DNA of 64,000 bases from the NCBI RefSeq assembly GCF_014699035.1, contig NZ_JACXAA010000014.1, positions 124,001 through 188,000 of the forward strand, written 5' to 3'. Position numbers and translations under genes: made by a program. The notes under the pieces were generated by a model. The model ran no database searches and had not been told where the DNA came from. It worked only from the letters and a program-made list of their open reading frames with translations. This stretch comes from Spirosoma validum. GTDB lineage: Bacteria > Bacteroidota > Bacteroidia > Cytophagales > Spirosomataceae. Below are positions 8,529-17,036 of the stretch, piece by piece (positions within the stretch are counted from its first letter, which is position 1; the number at the start of each line of letters is the position of its first letter).

Positions 8529-10208
8529 CTAATTCGTTGTCTTAAAAAAATTCCACTCTTTGGAGAAATCGTCTTTCATCGTGCCTTTGGGAAAAACGTA
8601 GTGGCTCTTCGCCCAATCGTTCCACTGCTGATCGAGTTTCTTCATCAGATCGGGATGGTCGCTGGCGACATTATTTTTTTCGATACGGTCCGTTTCCAGA
8701 TTATACAGCTCCCAGGGCTTTCCAATCACGCCAACCGCTTTCCAGTTACCGGATCGAATAGCCCCCATGTTCTCATGTTCCCAGTACATATAGTCGTGGG
8801 GTTGGCGGGTTCCCCGCGTCAGCACCGGCAGCAGACTTTTGCCTTCAATCGGGTGAATTTTCTGTCCGTTGGCTTCGGCCGGATACATAGCGCCACTGGC
8901 CTCGATAAACGTGGGCATTATGTCGATCAGATAACCCGGCGCATTCGACAATCGACCTTTCTGTCCCGTGGTACCTGCCGGATAATGAATGATTAATGGC
9001 GTAGCAATGCCCCCCTCGTAGGAAACATGTTTAAATCCTTTGAACGGAGTATTGGAGGCATTAGCCCATACAGCCCCGTAGGAAATAGCGCCTGCTTTAG
9101 CCGGGTCGTTGATATCGCTGATTTGTCCTCCCCCCAAAATACCGCCTTCCTGACAGGCACCATTATCAGACAAAAACACCAATAACGTATTGTCCAGCTT
9201 CCCGGCCTTCGTCAGGTAATCGACAAGCTTGCCGATATTCTGGTCCATGCGATAAACCTGAGCGGCATAAACAGCCATGCGGTAATCCATTTCGCGCTGT
9301 TTTGCGGTATCCTGCTCAGTCCAGGCCGGATAGATTTCCGGACGGGCCGAAATTCCTCCCTTCTCTGATACGATCCCTTCCTTCACCTGTTTCCGAAAAC
9401 GTTGCTCCCGCAGCGCATCCCAGCCTTGGCGGTATTTGCCCCGAAACTGTTCGATGTCTTTTTCCAACGCGTGCAGTGGCCAGTGTGGTGAGGTAAAAGC
9501 CAGGTACAGAAAAAACGGTTGCTGATCGTTCTGGTCTTTCAAAAACGTCAGCGCCTGATCGGTAAATGCGTCGGTGGTATAAAACGGCTGGGGCACGCGT
9601 TCCTGTGGTTCGTTGTCGAGCCAGATACCGCGTGGCTGGATGGGGTCGAGATAACTACTGGCGCCTGATAATAATCCGTAAAATCGGTCGAAGCCCCGCT
9701 GACGTGGCCGTACATCTGGAGTGGCATGACCCAGATGCCACTTACCCGCCATGTAGGTATGATAACCGGCCGACTTCAGCACCTCGGCCAGCGTAACACT
9801 GTTGCGATTGATCTCTCCGCGATAGCCGTAAACCCCGTAATCATAATCAATCCGATTGGCCGGTTCTTTGGTCATGTGACCGATCCCTGCCTGGTGCTGA
9901 AACAATCCTGTCAATAAAGACGCCCGCGTTGGGCAACAGCGAGCGGCATTGTAGAATTGCGTAAATCGTACTCCCTGACTGGCGAGTTTATCGAGGTTTG
10001 GGGTTGGTATTTCAGAACCGTAGCAGCCTAAATCCGAATAGCCCATATCGTCGGCCATAATCAGAATGATATTCGGCCGAACGCGGCCCGGCCGGGCCGC
10101 GTTCGGCTTCGATCCGGTTTGGTCTGTCTTGGGATTGAGTTTTTGACGTTGCGCGTTCGCCGTTAGACTAACGATGAGGCTACAAAACAATACAACCAGT
10201 TTTTTCAT
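8529..10208 (-). CDS. Secreted type I sulfatase (upstream of a pair)
   Basis: S1-family sulfatase of 559 residues with an N-terminal signal (MKKLVVLFCSLIVSLTANAQ). LIMADDMGYSDLGCYG at about 49-64 supplies metal-binding Asp residues. The formylglycine motif CCPTR is at 91-95, followed by ASLLTG, and FLSDNGACQEGG lies in the second half. It is clearly a paralogue of the neighbouring gene, sharing the unusual Cys-Cys maturation motif and the HQAGIGHM-type sequence after it, so the pair likely arose by tandem duplication. It is first in a two-gene minus-strand unit. No SusC/D gene adjoins directly, though PUL A lies downstream on the same strand. Confidence 0.95.
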   Translation of the reverse strand: MKKLVVLFCSLIVSLTANAQRQKLNPKTDQTGSKPNAARPGRVRPNIILIMADDMGYSDLGCYGSEIPTPNLDKLASQGVRFTQFYNAARCCPTRASLLTGLFQHQAGIGHMTKEPANRIDYDYGVYGYRGEINRNSVTLAEVLKSAGYHTYMAGKWHLGHATPDVRPRQRGFDRFYGLLSGASSYLDPIQPRGIWLDNEPQERVPQPFYTTDAFTDQALTFLKDQNDQQPFFLYLAFTSPHWPLHALEKDIEQFRGKYRQGWDALREQRFRKQVKEGIVSEKGGISARPEIYPAWTEQDTAKQREMDYRMAVYAAQVYRMDQNIGKLVDYLTKAGKLDNTLLVFLSDNGACQEGGILGGGQISDINDPAKAGAISYGAVWANASNTPFKGFKHVSYEGGIATPLIIHYPAGTTGQKGRLSNAPGYLIDIMPTFIEASGAMYPAEANGQKIHPIEGKSLLPVLTRGTRQPHDYMYWEHENMGAIRSGNWKAVGVIGKPWELYNLETDRIEKNNVASDHPDLMKKLDQQWNDWAKSHYVFPKGTMKDDFSKEWNFFKTTN

Positions 10209-10396
10209 AAGAGCATACGTAGCGCCAGATATATAGACGAAGCCATAAAAGTCAAAAAAACCGAAAATCTAAGCAACAACTTCAAGTTGAAGTATGCTAC
10301 GTCCCCGGTATGACCCCTTGAGCATGCCGGACTGGTGCGGTAATCTGGAGACTACGCCGAGCTCGCGTTTGTAGTTTCGCTTACTTCAAGCACACC

Positions 10397-10861
10397 CTAA
10401 GGAATATAGTAGCCCAGATTATGCTTGATCTCTTTTAACACGAACGTACTGTTCAATACGCCGATATTCTCGATTTGGGAAAGTTTGTACTTAACGAAAT
10501 CATGGTAGTCGTTCAGGCTACCGACGTGAATTTTCAGCAAAAAATCCACTTGCCCGGCCATGTGGTAGCATTCCTGCACCTCTTCCAGCTTTTGCACCTC
10601 CTCTTCAAACTTGTCGATAAATGCTTTGTCGTGGTAACGCATCGACACCTGACAAAACGTGGTTATGGGCTGGCCAAGCAGACCCTTATCCAGCACCGCT
10701 ACGTATTGCTTGATAAATCCGAGTCCCTCCAAACGTTTGATACGTTCATAAACAGGCGATAACGTTAAACCAAGTTGCGAAGCCAGTTCCTTCGTTGTCA
10801 GTTTGGCATCCTGCTGTAGTAAGCGAAGCAGTTGTTTGTCAATATCATCTATACCATCCAT
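10397..10861 (-). CDS. Lrp/AsnC family transcriptional regulator
   Basis: Feast/famine regulator of 154 residues, the normal length. An N-terminal winged helix (IDKQLLRLLQQDAKLTTKEL, then LGLTLSPVYERIKRLEGLGFI) is followed by the RAM ligand-binding domain with GQVDFLLKIHVGSLNDYHDF. It is divergent from the threonine catabolic genes tdh and kbl across a 212-bp gap. Lrp-family proteins often control adjacent amino-acid operons, so regulation of tdh-kbl by threonine, leucine or glycine is a fair inference. No operator could be singled out by eye. Confidence 0.92.
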   Translation of the reverse strand: MDGIDDIDKQLLRLLQQDAKLTTKELASQLGLTLSPVYERIKRLEGLGFIKQYVAVLDKGLLGQPITTFCQVSMRYHDKAFIDKFEEEVQKLEEVQECYHMAGQVDFLLKIHVGSLNDYHDFVKYKLSQIENIGVLNSTFVLKEIKHNLGYYIP

Positions 10862-10987
10862 GCCGAAAATTTTTCTACAAAGTGTCTTTTCACCAAACTC
10901 GTCAAAGAAATTTTATTGGTCGAGTATCAATTATTCAACAAAATTCACGGATTTATTTTGTTTTTACCTATTTATTATCTGATAAAT

Positions 10988-10995
10988 TAATTTTG
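10988..10995 (+). promoter_or_regulatory. Candidate -7 box for tdh-kbl
   Basis: TAATTTTG matches the Bacteroidota -7 consensus TAnnTTTG in an AT-rich stretch 78 bp before the tdh ATG. A TTTG at 10957-10960 is 27 bp upstream, longer than the usual spacing, so the -33 element is uncertain. Confidence 0.35.
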
Positions 10996-11073
10996 TACCG
11001 GAAATACCTGGACAGCCTTAATAAACTTTTCGGGAGTTCATTTATCGTTTCTATACGTTCTCATTCGTTGATT

Positions 11074-12036
11074 ATGCCGCGAGAAACCATTTTAGTCATT
11101 GGCGCTAATGGGCAGATTGGCACCGCTCTGCTTCCGCAATTGCAGGACCAGTTTGGGATTGATCACGTCATTGCCGCTGACCTGCGAAAGCCATCGTCTG
11201 ACACCGGTATTTTTGAGGTATTGGACGCGACAAAACCCGATAGGCTAACAGACGTAGTGCGTCGGCATCGGGTAACTCAGATTTACCATCTGGCGGCCAT
11301 CCTGTCGGCGAAGGGCGAAAGTGATCCGATCTGGGCCTGGAACCTGAACATGCAGACGCTGCTGAACGTACTGGAAGTGTCGCGACTGCATGGTATTCGA
11401 AAAGTATTTGTGCCCAGCTCGATTGCCGCCTTTGGCGAACACGCGCCGAAATACGACACTCCACAAACAACCCCATTGGACCCCGCTACGGTGTATGGCA
11501 TCAGTAAAGTTGCCACTGAAAACTGGTCGCTCTATTACCACAAACGGTACGGTCTGGATGTTCGCTCGCTACGGTATCCGGGCGTGATCAGCTACCAATC
11601 CATGCCGGGGGGTGGCACAACCGATTACGCCGTTTCTATTTTCCACGAGGCTGTTCAGGGACGCTCATTCGAGTGTTTTCTTGCGGCCGATACGCGCCTA
11701 CCCATGATCTACATGGATGATGTGCTCCGGGCAACCCTGGAATTAATGGAAGCACCGGAATCGCAGATCAGTGTGCGGACTTCGTACAATCTGGCCGGAG
11801 TGAGTTTTACCCCAGCCGAACTAACCGCTGCCATCCAGACCTATTTCCCGAACTTCGTTACGCAGTACAAACCTGACTTTCGGCAGGCTATCGCGGAATC
11901 CTGGCCCAAAACGATCGATGATTCGGTTGCCCGGCAGGATTGGGGCTGGAAACCGGCGTTTGACCTACCCCGCCTGACGCACGAAATGATTACGAACCTG
12001 ACGACGGTTTATCGACCGCTGGTCTCAACCCTATAA
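11074..12036 (+). CDS. tdh: SDR-type L-threonine 3-dehydrogenase
   Basis: NAD-dependent oxidation of L-threonine to 2-amino-3-ketobutyrate. The 320-residue extended short-chain dehydrogenase has its Rossmann motif at residues 10-16 (GANGQIG), a Ser pair at 115-116 and the Tyr141-x3-Lys145 catalytic pair (VYGISK). RYPGVISY is typical of the SDR form of threonine dehydrogenase. I start at the ATG at 11074; the frame stays open 279 bases further upstream, but that stretch overlaps the divergent promoter region and has no dehydrogenase-like sequence. kbl begins 5 bp after its stop, which strongly supports the threonine assignment over a generic sugar epimerase. Confidence 0.88.
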   Translation: MPRETILVIGANGQIGTALLPQLQDQFGIDHVIAADLRKPSSDTGIFEVLDATKPDRLTDVVRRHRVTQIYHLAAILSAKGESDPIWAWNLNMQTLLNVLEVSRLHGIRKVFVPSSIAAFGEHAPKYDTPQTTPLDPATVYGISKVATENWSLYYHKRYGLDVRSLRYPGVISYQSMPGGGTTDYAVSIFHEAVQGRSFECFLAADTRLPMIYMDDVLRATLELMEAPESQISVRTSYNLAGVSFTPAELTAAIQTYFPNFVTQYKPDFRQAIAESWPKTIDDSVARQDWGWKPAFDLPRLTHEMITNLTTVYRPLVSTL

Positions 12037-12041
12037 ATCTC

Positions 12042-13250
12042 ATGTACGGAACCATCAAAGACCAACTTCAGCAAGAGCTGAACAGCATCAAAGAAGCAGG
12101 ACTGTACAAGTCCGAACGGATAATTGTTTCTCCTCAGTCCTCCGTTATCGCCGTTCGCGATGGTCGTGAGGTACTGAACTTTTGCGCCAACAATTACCTG
12201 GGTTTATCCTCACATCCCGATGTGATCGAAGCGGCTCACCAGACGCTGGACAGTCACGGCTTTGGCATGTCGTCGGTGCGATTCATTTGCGGCACGCAGG
12301 ACATTCACAAGGAGCTGGAGCGACGTACGGCTGAGTTCGTTGGAGCCGAAGATTGTATTCTATATGCAGCTGCGTTTGACGCCAACGGCGGTGTCTTTGA
12401 ACCCCTTCTGGGCGAAGAAGATGCCATCATTTCGGACGAGCTAAACCATGCTTCGATCATCGACGGGATTCGGTTGTGTAAAGCAAAACGATTCCGGTAT
12501 AAACACAACGACATGGCCGATCTGGAAACTCAGTTACAGGCAGCCTCGTCGGCCCGTCGGACGTTAATCGTTACGGATGGCGCTTTCTCGATGGATGGCA
12601 CCATTGCTCAACTGGACAAGATCTGCGATTTAGCCGATCAGTACGGCGCGATGGTGATGGTGGATGAGTGCCACGCCAGCGGTTTTTTAGGTAAAACTGG
12701 TCGCGGAACCCCCGAATACCGGAACGTACTGGGACGTATCGACATCATCACGGGTACGTACGGCAAGGCGCTCGGTGGGGCTTCGGGTGGCTTCACGGCG
12801 GCTCGCAAAGAAATCGTTGAACTGTTACGTCAGCGTTCACGTCCGTACTTGTTTTCCAATACGTTAGCGCCCGCCATTGTGGGTGCTTCGTTGAAAGTAC
12901 TGGACATTTTACAAGCGTCCACGGTGTTACGTGATAAGCTGGAAGCGAACACCCGTTACTTCCGCGAAGCCATGACAGCCGCGGGCTTCGATATTCTGCC
13001 CGGTGAGCACCCGATCGTGCCAATCATGCTGTATGACGCGCCGTTAGCGCAGGAATTTGCAGCACGGCTTCTGGAAGAAGGCATTTACGTGATTGGGTTC
13101 TTTTACCCCGTTGTCCCGACTGGCAAAGCGCGGATTCGGGTACAAATCTCGGCCGGGCACGAAATGGACCAGTTGAAACAAGCGGTGGAAGCGTTCACCA
13201 AAGTTGGGCAGGAACTTGGCGTCATTAAGGTGAGTGAGGAAGTGAGCTAA
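12042..13250 (+). CDS. kbl: Glycine C-acetyltransferase (2-amino-3-ketobutyrate CoA ligase)
   Basis: PLP enzyme that cleaves 2-amino-3-ketobutyrate with CoA into glycine and acetyl-CoA. The 402-residue protein has the class II alpha-oxoamine synthase signature TGTYGKALGGASGG with the Schiff-base Lys at 242, plus VDECHASGFLGKTGRG near 208-222. FCANNYLGLSSHPDVI near residue 48 is characteristic of Kbl rather than of BioF or serine palmitoyltransferase. It sits directly after tdh and completes the two-step threonine-to-glycine pathway. A palindrome at 13271-13291 probably ends the transcript. Confidence 0.95.
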   Translation: MYGTIKDQLQQELNSIKEAGLYKSERIIVSPQSSVIAVRDGREVLNFCANNYLGLSSHPDVIEAAHQTLDSHGFGMSSVRFICGTQDIHKELERRTAEFVGAEDCILYAAAFDANGGVFEPLLGEEDAIISDELNHASIIDGIRLCKAKRFRYKHNDMADLETQLQAASSARRTLIVTDGAFSMDGTIAQLDKICDLADQYGAMVMVDECHASGFLGKTGRGTPEYRNVLGRIDIITGTYGKALGGASGGFTAARKEIVELLRQRSRPYLFSNTLAPAIVGASLKVLDILQASTVLRDKLEANTRYFREAMTAAGFDILPGEHPIVPIMLYDAPLAQEFAARLLEEGIYVIGFFYPVVPTGKARIRVQISAGHEMDQLKQAVEAFTKVGQELGVIKVSEEVS

Positions 13251-13270
13251 GACGTAGTTTGCCTTCGTGA

Positions 13271-13291
13271 GGGCAGGTTCAGAACCTGCCC
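13271..13291. terminator. Palindrome between convergent genes kbl and SDR
   Basis: GGGCAGGTT and AACCTGCCC around CAG form a perfect 9-bp stem 20 bp after the kbl stop. No T run follows directly, so it may be a REP-like core serving as a terminator. Confidence 0.5.
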
Positions 13292-13379
13292 TGTGAGGTT
13301 TCTTAAAACCGAATTAGTACAAACCGTCTTCACCGGGGCCGCTTTTTTTATAGCGTTAACAATCAGGCACACTGACTTT

Positions 13380-14174
13380 TTATAGGATCGACCGGACTAA
13401 TCCTCCTTCTACGCGTATGGCGGCTCCATTCGTAGCCGACGCCAGCGAACTAACGTAGTACGCAATTGTGTCGGCTATTTCATCGACGGATGCAAAGCGC
13501 TGGATAAGTGAGGTTGGGCGCATGGTTCTGAAAAAATCCTCTTCAACCTCACCCACCGACTTATTACCGGCCTTCGCAAGATCGTCGATAAAACCGCCAA
13601 CACCTTTTGATTTGGTTGGTCCGGGCAGGATAGCATTGACCGTTACGTTTGTTCCCGTTGTCAGTTCGGCCAGCCCCCGACTCACGGCTAACTGGGCCGT
13701 TTTTGTCATGCCATAATGGATCATCTCACTAGGAATAAACACCGCCGATTCGCTGGAAACAAAGATAATTCGCCCCCAATTCTGAGCCATCATCTTAGGG
13801 AAGCAGTGCCGGGCGAGTCGAATACCACTCAATACGTTTACCTCAAAGAACCGAAACCAGTCTTCATCGGGAATATCCTGAAAGGGCTTGGGTTCGAAGA
13901 TTCCGGCGTTATTGATCAGGATATCAATGTTCGGCAACTGATCGATTAATTGCTGCACCTCATGCTGCTTTGAAAAGTCGGCCGCAATGCCCGATACGTT
14001 TTGATTGCTACCCGATGCTTTTAATTCGGCTACGGCCTTATCAACCCCCTCCTGCGTCCGTCCGTTGATAATAACCTGCACGCCTTCGTTTAAAAGCCGT
14101 TTTGCAGTGGCATAGCCAATGCCAGCCGTTGAGCCACTGACAAAGGCAACCTTACCGTCGATTTGTAAATCCAT
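13380..14174 (-). CDS. Short-chain dehydrogenase/reductase
   Basis: Classical SDR oxidoreductase, 264 residues. The cofactor motif GSTAGIG lies at 15-21, followed by NGR near residue 39, which hints at NADP preference. The NAG motif is in DILINNAGIF, the catalytic Ser is in IIFVSSES and Tyr-x3-Lys is in HYGMTKTAQ. It is convergent with kbl and lies 74 bp downstream of the lacI-type gene on the same strand, so it may be co-transcribed with it. The substrate is not apparent; a role in sugar catabolism under LacI control is only a guess. Confidence 0.9.
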   Translation of the reverse strand: MDLQIDGKVAFVSGSTAGIGYATAKRLLNEGVQVIINGRTQEGVDKAVAELKASGSNQNVSGIAADFSKQHEVQQLIDQLPNIDILINNAGIFEPKPFQDIPDEDWFRFFEVNVLSGIRLARHCFPKMMAQNWGRIIFVSSESAVFIPSEMIHYGMTKTAQLAVSRGLAELTTGTNVTVNAILPGPTKSKGVGGFIDDLAKAGNKSVGEVEEDFFRTMRPTSLIQRFASVDEIADTIAYYVSSLASATNGAAIRVEGGLVRSIL

Positions 14175-14248
14175 CTGGCAATTTCGTTAAGTTAAGTTTG
14201 CTTCGGGCTTAGTTACGCATCCCGAAACAGGCGATTCATAACCTTATT

Positions 14249-15292
14249 TCAACGTGAATCGTTCGATGAATCACCCTGCCGCATTCGTATGACTAATTCG
14301 GGATCCAGCATAATCCGCTGAAAACCATTGTCCTGATCATCTGGTGTAGATTCAACAATTGACAGCAGAATCTCAACGGCTTTTCGGCCAATCTGGTAGG
14401 GGTGCTGCTCAACCGAGGCCAGGGGTGAATGGTCCATATACGCCGTCAGGGGCAGATTGGCGAAACTGACAAACGAAATGTCTTCATTGATTCGCAGGCC
14501 ATTTTTTCGGCAAACCTGCATAGCGTCCAGCGCTACGTAATCATTAAAGGCCAGCACCGCATCGGGTCGATTGGCGGTAGTCAACAACTGCGTCATTTTT
14601 TGAGAAGTATCATCCGTAGTCAAATCGACTCGTTTCACCAGGGCGCTTTCCACGGGCAGCTTTTCCTCCAGCAGAGCTTTTATATACCCCCGATACCGAT
14701 CTTCACTGGCTACCAGCGCATGGGGTCCATTCAATAGGGCGATACGTCCGAAACCACGACTGGCCAGCCACTTTGTAGCCTCATACGCCCCTTTCTCCAT
14801 ATCACAGCCCACCTGATGGGTCTCAATTTTGGGCGGTATCCGATCGAACAAAACCACCGGAATACCCCGATCAATCAAATCCTGAATATGCCCGAACTGC
14901 TGGGATTCTTTTGCAACCGACAACATCACGCCATCGACCTGATTACGCGCTAGCATGGAAAGTATTTGCTGTTCCCGATCAAACAAATCGTGCGACTGAT
15001 ACAGCGCAACGGTATAGTGATGACTAAATGCCAGCTCTTCGACGCCATTCACAACTTCCGAAAAAAAATTCTCCCGAATTTCGGGCAAAACCATCGCAAA
15101 CACGCCCGTTTTCCCACTACGGAGGTTTCTGGCCGTTTGACTGGGCGCATACCGTAATTGAGCAGCCAGTTCACGTACAGCTTCGCGCGTCTTCTGTCCA
15201 ATCCGTGGATTGTCCTGAAGAGCTCGTGAAACGGTAGATGGCGAGATCTTTAATCGACGGGCAATTTCCTTAATTGTAATCGCTTCTTTCAT
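14249..15292 (-). CDS. LacI-family transcriptional repressor
   Basis: DNA-binding repressor of 347 residues. The N-terminal helix-turn-helix ITIKEIARRLKISPSTVSRA is followed by the hinge helix (SQTARNLRSGKTG) and a periplasmic-binding-like sugar domain (VFAMVLPEIRENFFSEVVNG and on). It is divergent from the GH109 gene that opens PUL B. The gap between them contains two CAAACGTTTG palindromes, the classical LacI-family operator type. I infer that it represses itself and PUL B until a sugar from the glycan binds. Confidence 0.95.
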   Translation of the reverse strand: MKEAITIKEIARRLKISPSTVSRALQDNPRIGQKTREAVRELAAQLRYAPSQTARNLRSGKTGVFAMVLPEIRENFFSEVVNGVEELAFSHHYTVALYQSHDLFDREQQILSMLARNQVDGVMLSVAKESQQFGHIQDLIDRGIPVVLFDRIPPKIETHQVGCDMEKGAYEATKWLASRGFGRIALLNGPHALVASEDRYRGYIKALLEEKLPVESALVKRVDLTTDDTSQKMTQLLTTANRPDAVLAFNDYVALDAMQVCRKNGLRINEDISFVSFANLPLTAYMDHSPLASVEQHPYQIGRKAVEILLSIVESTPDDQDNGFQRIMLDPELVIRMRQGDSSNDSR

Positions 15293-15361
15293 CAGTTGGC
15301 TATATCGCTTCTACAAAATAGCCAATTAGGCCATAAACTCGAAATTATTTTCTGTTTTAGA

Positions 15362-15371
15362 CAAACGTTTG
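15362..15371. promoter_or_regulatory. LacI-family operator, site 1
   Basis: Perfect palindrome CAAACGTTTG, 69 bp upstream of the lacI-type start codon, with its central CG as in many LacI/CcpA-type operators. It is followed by GCACAGG, and the second site by GCGCAGG, so the resemblance of the two sites extends beyond the palindrome. Confidence 0.75.
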
Positions 15372-15383
15372 CACAGGGTATGA

Positions 15384-15393
15384 CAAACGTTTG
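15384..15393. promoter_or_regulatory. LacI-family operator, site 2
   Basis: Second CAAACGTTTG, centre-to-centre 22 bp from site 1, about two helical turns, so two dimers would bind the same DNA face. It lies 144 bp upstream of the GH109 ATG and also suits autoregulation of the divergent lacI-type gene. Confidence 0.75.
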
Positions 15394-15537
15394 CGCAGGC
15401 CAATTGGGGCACAATTACTGATTCCGCTTGTTCCAGCCTCTTTATTATAGCGACCAGTTCGACTAATTTCAATCATTCTTTTAAGGCTAAAGTCAACAAA
15501 ATCAGACTTTTCCATTCCGAAAAATCCCGATCTACTC

Positions 15538-16911
15538 ATGTCTCTCACCTCTCGTCGCTCCTTTATTCGAACGGCAGCCTTAACCAGTGCTGCTGTACCG
15601 TTTATGCCTTCTCTCTGTAACGTAGCGCAGGCGGGCAATCAGCCACCGGCACTATCAAAAGTGCGGTTAGGCTTTATTGGCGTTGGCCTGCGCGGACGCA
15701 ATCATCTTCAGCAGGCCCTCTACCGGCCCGATGTGGAAATTACGGCGCTCTGCGATATTTCGCCCGACTCTATCGCCAAATCCAACGCCATGATCGAGAA
15801 AGCGGGGCGAAAAATTCCACCCGCTTACACGAAAGGCGACAACGCGTATCTGGACATGCTCAAACGCGACGACATCGATGGCGTCGTGATTGCTACTCCC
15901 TGGGAATGGCATACGCCAATGGCGGTTGCCTCTATGAAAGCGGGCAAATATACGGGTGTGGAAGTTTCGGCAACCGTTACGTTAAAAGAGTCGTGGGATT
16001 TGGTCGATACGTATGAGAAAACCAAATCGCACTGCATGATTCTGGAAAACGTCTGCTACCGGCGCGACGTCATGGCGATTCTCAACATGGTACGGCAAGG
16101 GATGTTTGGCGAGATGACCTACGCACACTGCGGGTATGAGCACGACCTGCGTAACATTAAATTCAACGACGGCACAGCCCGTGGCGTTGGTGCCGAATTT
16201 GGCGAGAAAGGTTTCTCGGAAGCGCACTGGCGGACACAGCACTCTGTCGATCGCAACGGCGACCTTTACCCTACCCACGGACTGGGACCCGTAGCGCACT
16301 GGCTCAATATCAACCGGGGCAATCAGTTCGTGCGGCTAACGTCGATGGCGACCAAAAGCCGCGGCCTGCACAAGTACGTCGTGGACAAAGGTGGGGCCAA
16401 TCACCCCAACGCGAAAGTGAATTTTAAATTGGGCGACGTCGTAACAACCATGGTCGAATGCGCCAATGGCGAGAATATTGTTATCATTCACGACACCAAC
16501 TCCCCCCGTCCTTACTCGCTGGGGTTCCGGGCGCAGGGTACGCAGGGCATCTGGATGGACGACGGCGATACGATTTACCTGGAAGGTGTCAGCCCTAAGC
16601 CGCACCAGTGGGAACCCTTTGCGCCCTATCAGGACAAATACGACCACCCACTCTGGAAACAGCACGCGCAAACGGCTCAGAACGCGGGGCACGGTGGCAT
16701 CGACTTCTTCGTACTACGTGGTTTCATCGAATCGATCAAAAATCAGGTAGCTCCCCCAATCGACGTGTACGACGCAGCGGCCTGGAGTGCCATCAGTCCA
16801 TTATCGGAAGAAAGCATCGCCAAAGGAAGCAAAGCCGTCGATATTCCGGATTTCACCCGCGGAAAATGGAAGACCAACAAGCCCATCTTTGGCCTGAACG
16901 AAGTGTATTGA
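15538..16911 (+). CDS. GH109-type Gfo/Idh/MocA glycosidase (alpha-N-acetylgalactosaminidase family)
   Basis: NAD-dependent glycoside hydrolase of the Gfo/Idh/MocA fold. Family GH109 members remove terminal alpha-GalNAc by an oxidation-elimination-reduction cycle. The 457-residue protein opens with a Tat-like signal (SRRSFIRTAAL, then an Ala-rich segment). The Rossmann motif is VRLGFIGVGLRGRNH near residue 43. Diagnostic GH109 stretches are ATPWEWHTPMAV, LENVCYRRDVMAILNMVRQG, LYPTHGLGPVAHWL and GHGGIDFFVLRGFIESIK. It is the first gene downstream of the LacI operators and probably leads PUL B. Specificity for GalNAc is inferred from family resemblance and not proven. Confidence 0.9.
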   Translation: MSLTSRRSFIRTAALTSAAVPFMPSLCNVAQAGNQPPALSKVRLGFIGVGLRGRNHLQQALYRPDVEITALCDISPDSIAKSNAMIEKAGRKIPPAYTKGDNAYLDMLKRDDIDGVVIATPWEWHTPMAVASMKAGKYTGVEVSATVTLKESWDLVDTYEKTKSHCMILENVCYRRDVMAILNMVRQGMFGEMTYAHCGYEHDLRNIKFNDGTARGVGAEFGEKGFSEAHWRTQHSVDRNGDLYPTHGLGPVAHWLNINRGNQFVRLTSMATKSRGLHKYVVDKGGANHPNAKVNFKLGDVVTTMVECANGENIVIIHDTNSPRPYSLGFRAQGTQGIWMDDGDTIYLEGVSPKPHQWEPFAPYQDKYDHPLWKQHAQTAQNAGHGGIDFFVLRGFIESIKNQVAPPIDVYDAAAWSAISPLSEESIAKGSKAVDIPDFTRGKWKTNKPIFGLNEVY

Positions 16912-16922
16912 TTCGCTAAAAG

Positions 16923-16978
16923 TTTTCATTCTCGCCGGACGGTCGGCCGCTGCCGTTAAAACCCGGCGAGAATGAAAA
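16923..16978. terminator. Stem-loop between GH109 gene and susC
   Basis: Perfect 16-bp arms (16923-16938 and 16963-16978, TTTTCATTCTCGCCGG type) with a 24-nt loop, starting 12 bp after the GH109 stop and ending in an A run with no T tract on the plus strand. It may attenuate or stabilise the transcript rather than end it, since susC follows on the same strand. Confidence 0.6.
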
Positions 16979-17036
16979 AACACCGTAAGCCCACCTCCCT
17001 ATTAATTCCAGCTCTCTTATACAACCACTTACTTCT

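Noticed and set aside
10280..10390. Short palindromes (CTTCAAGTTGAAG, ACTAC/GTAGT) upstream of the sulfatase pair
   Set aside because: Arms of 5-6 bp with no T run; not distinguishable from chance without conservation data.
10795..11073. Extended N-terminus of the tdh frame
   Set aside because: The frame is open, but the extra 93 residues are not dehydrogenase-like, overlap the divergent regulator gene start, and the ATG at 11074 gives the standard protein with the Rossmann motif at residue 10.
13292..13379. T-run after kbl at 13345-13351 as a terminator
   Set aside because: No stem of useful length precedes it on either side; the palindrome at 13271-13291 is better supported.
15357..15638. 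Minus-strand 93-codon ORF across the LacI operators and the GH109 start
   Set aside because: It overlaps both operator palindromes and the Tat leader of GH109, and has no family or composition evidence.
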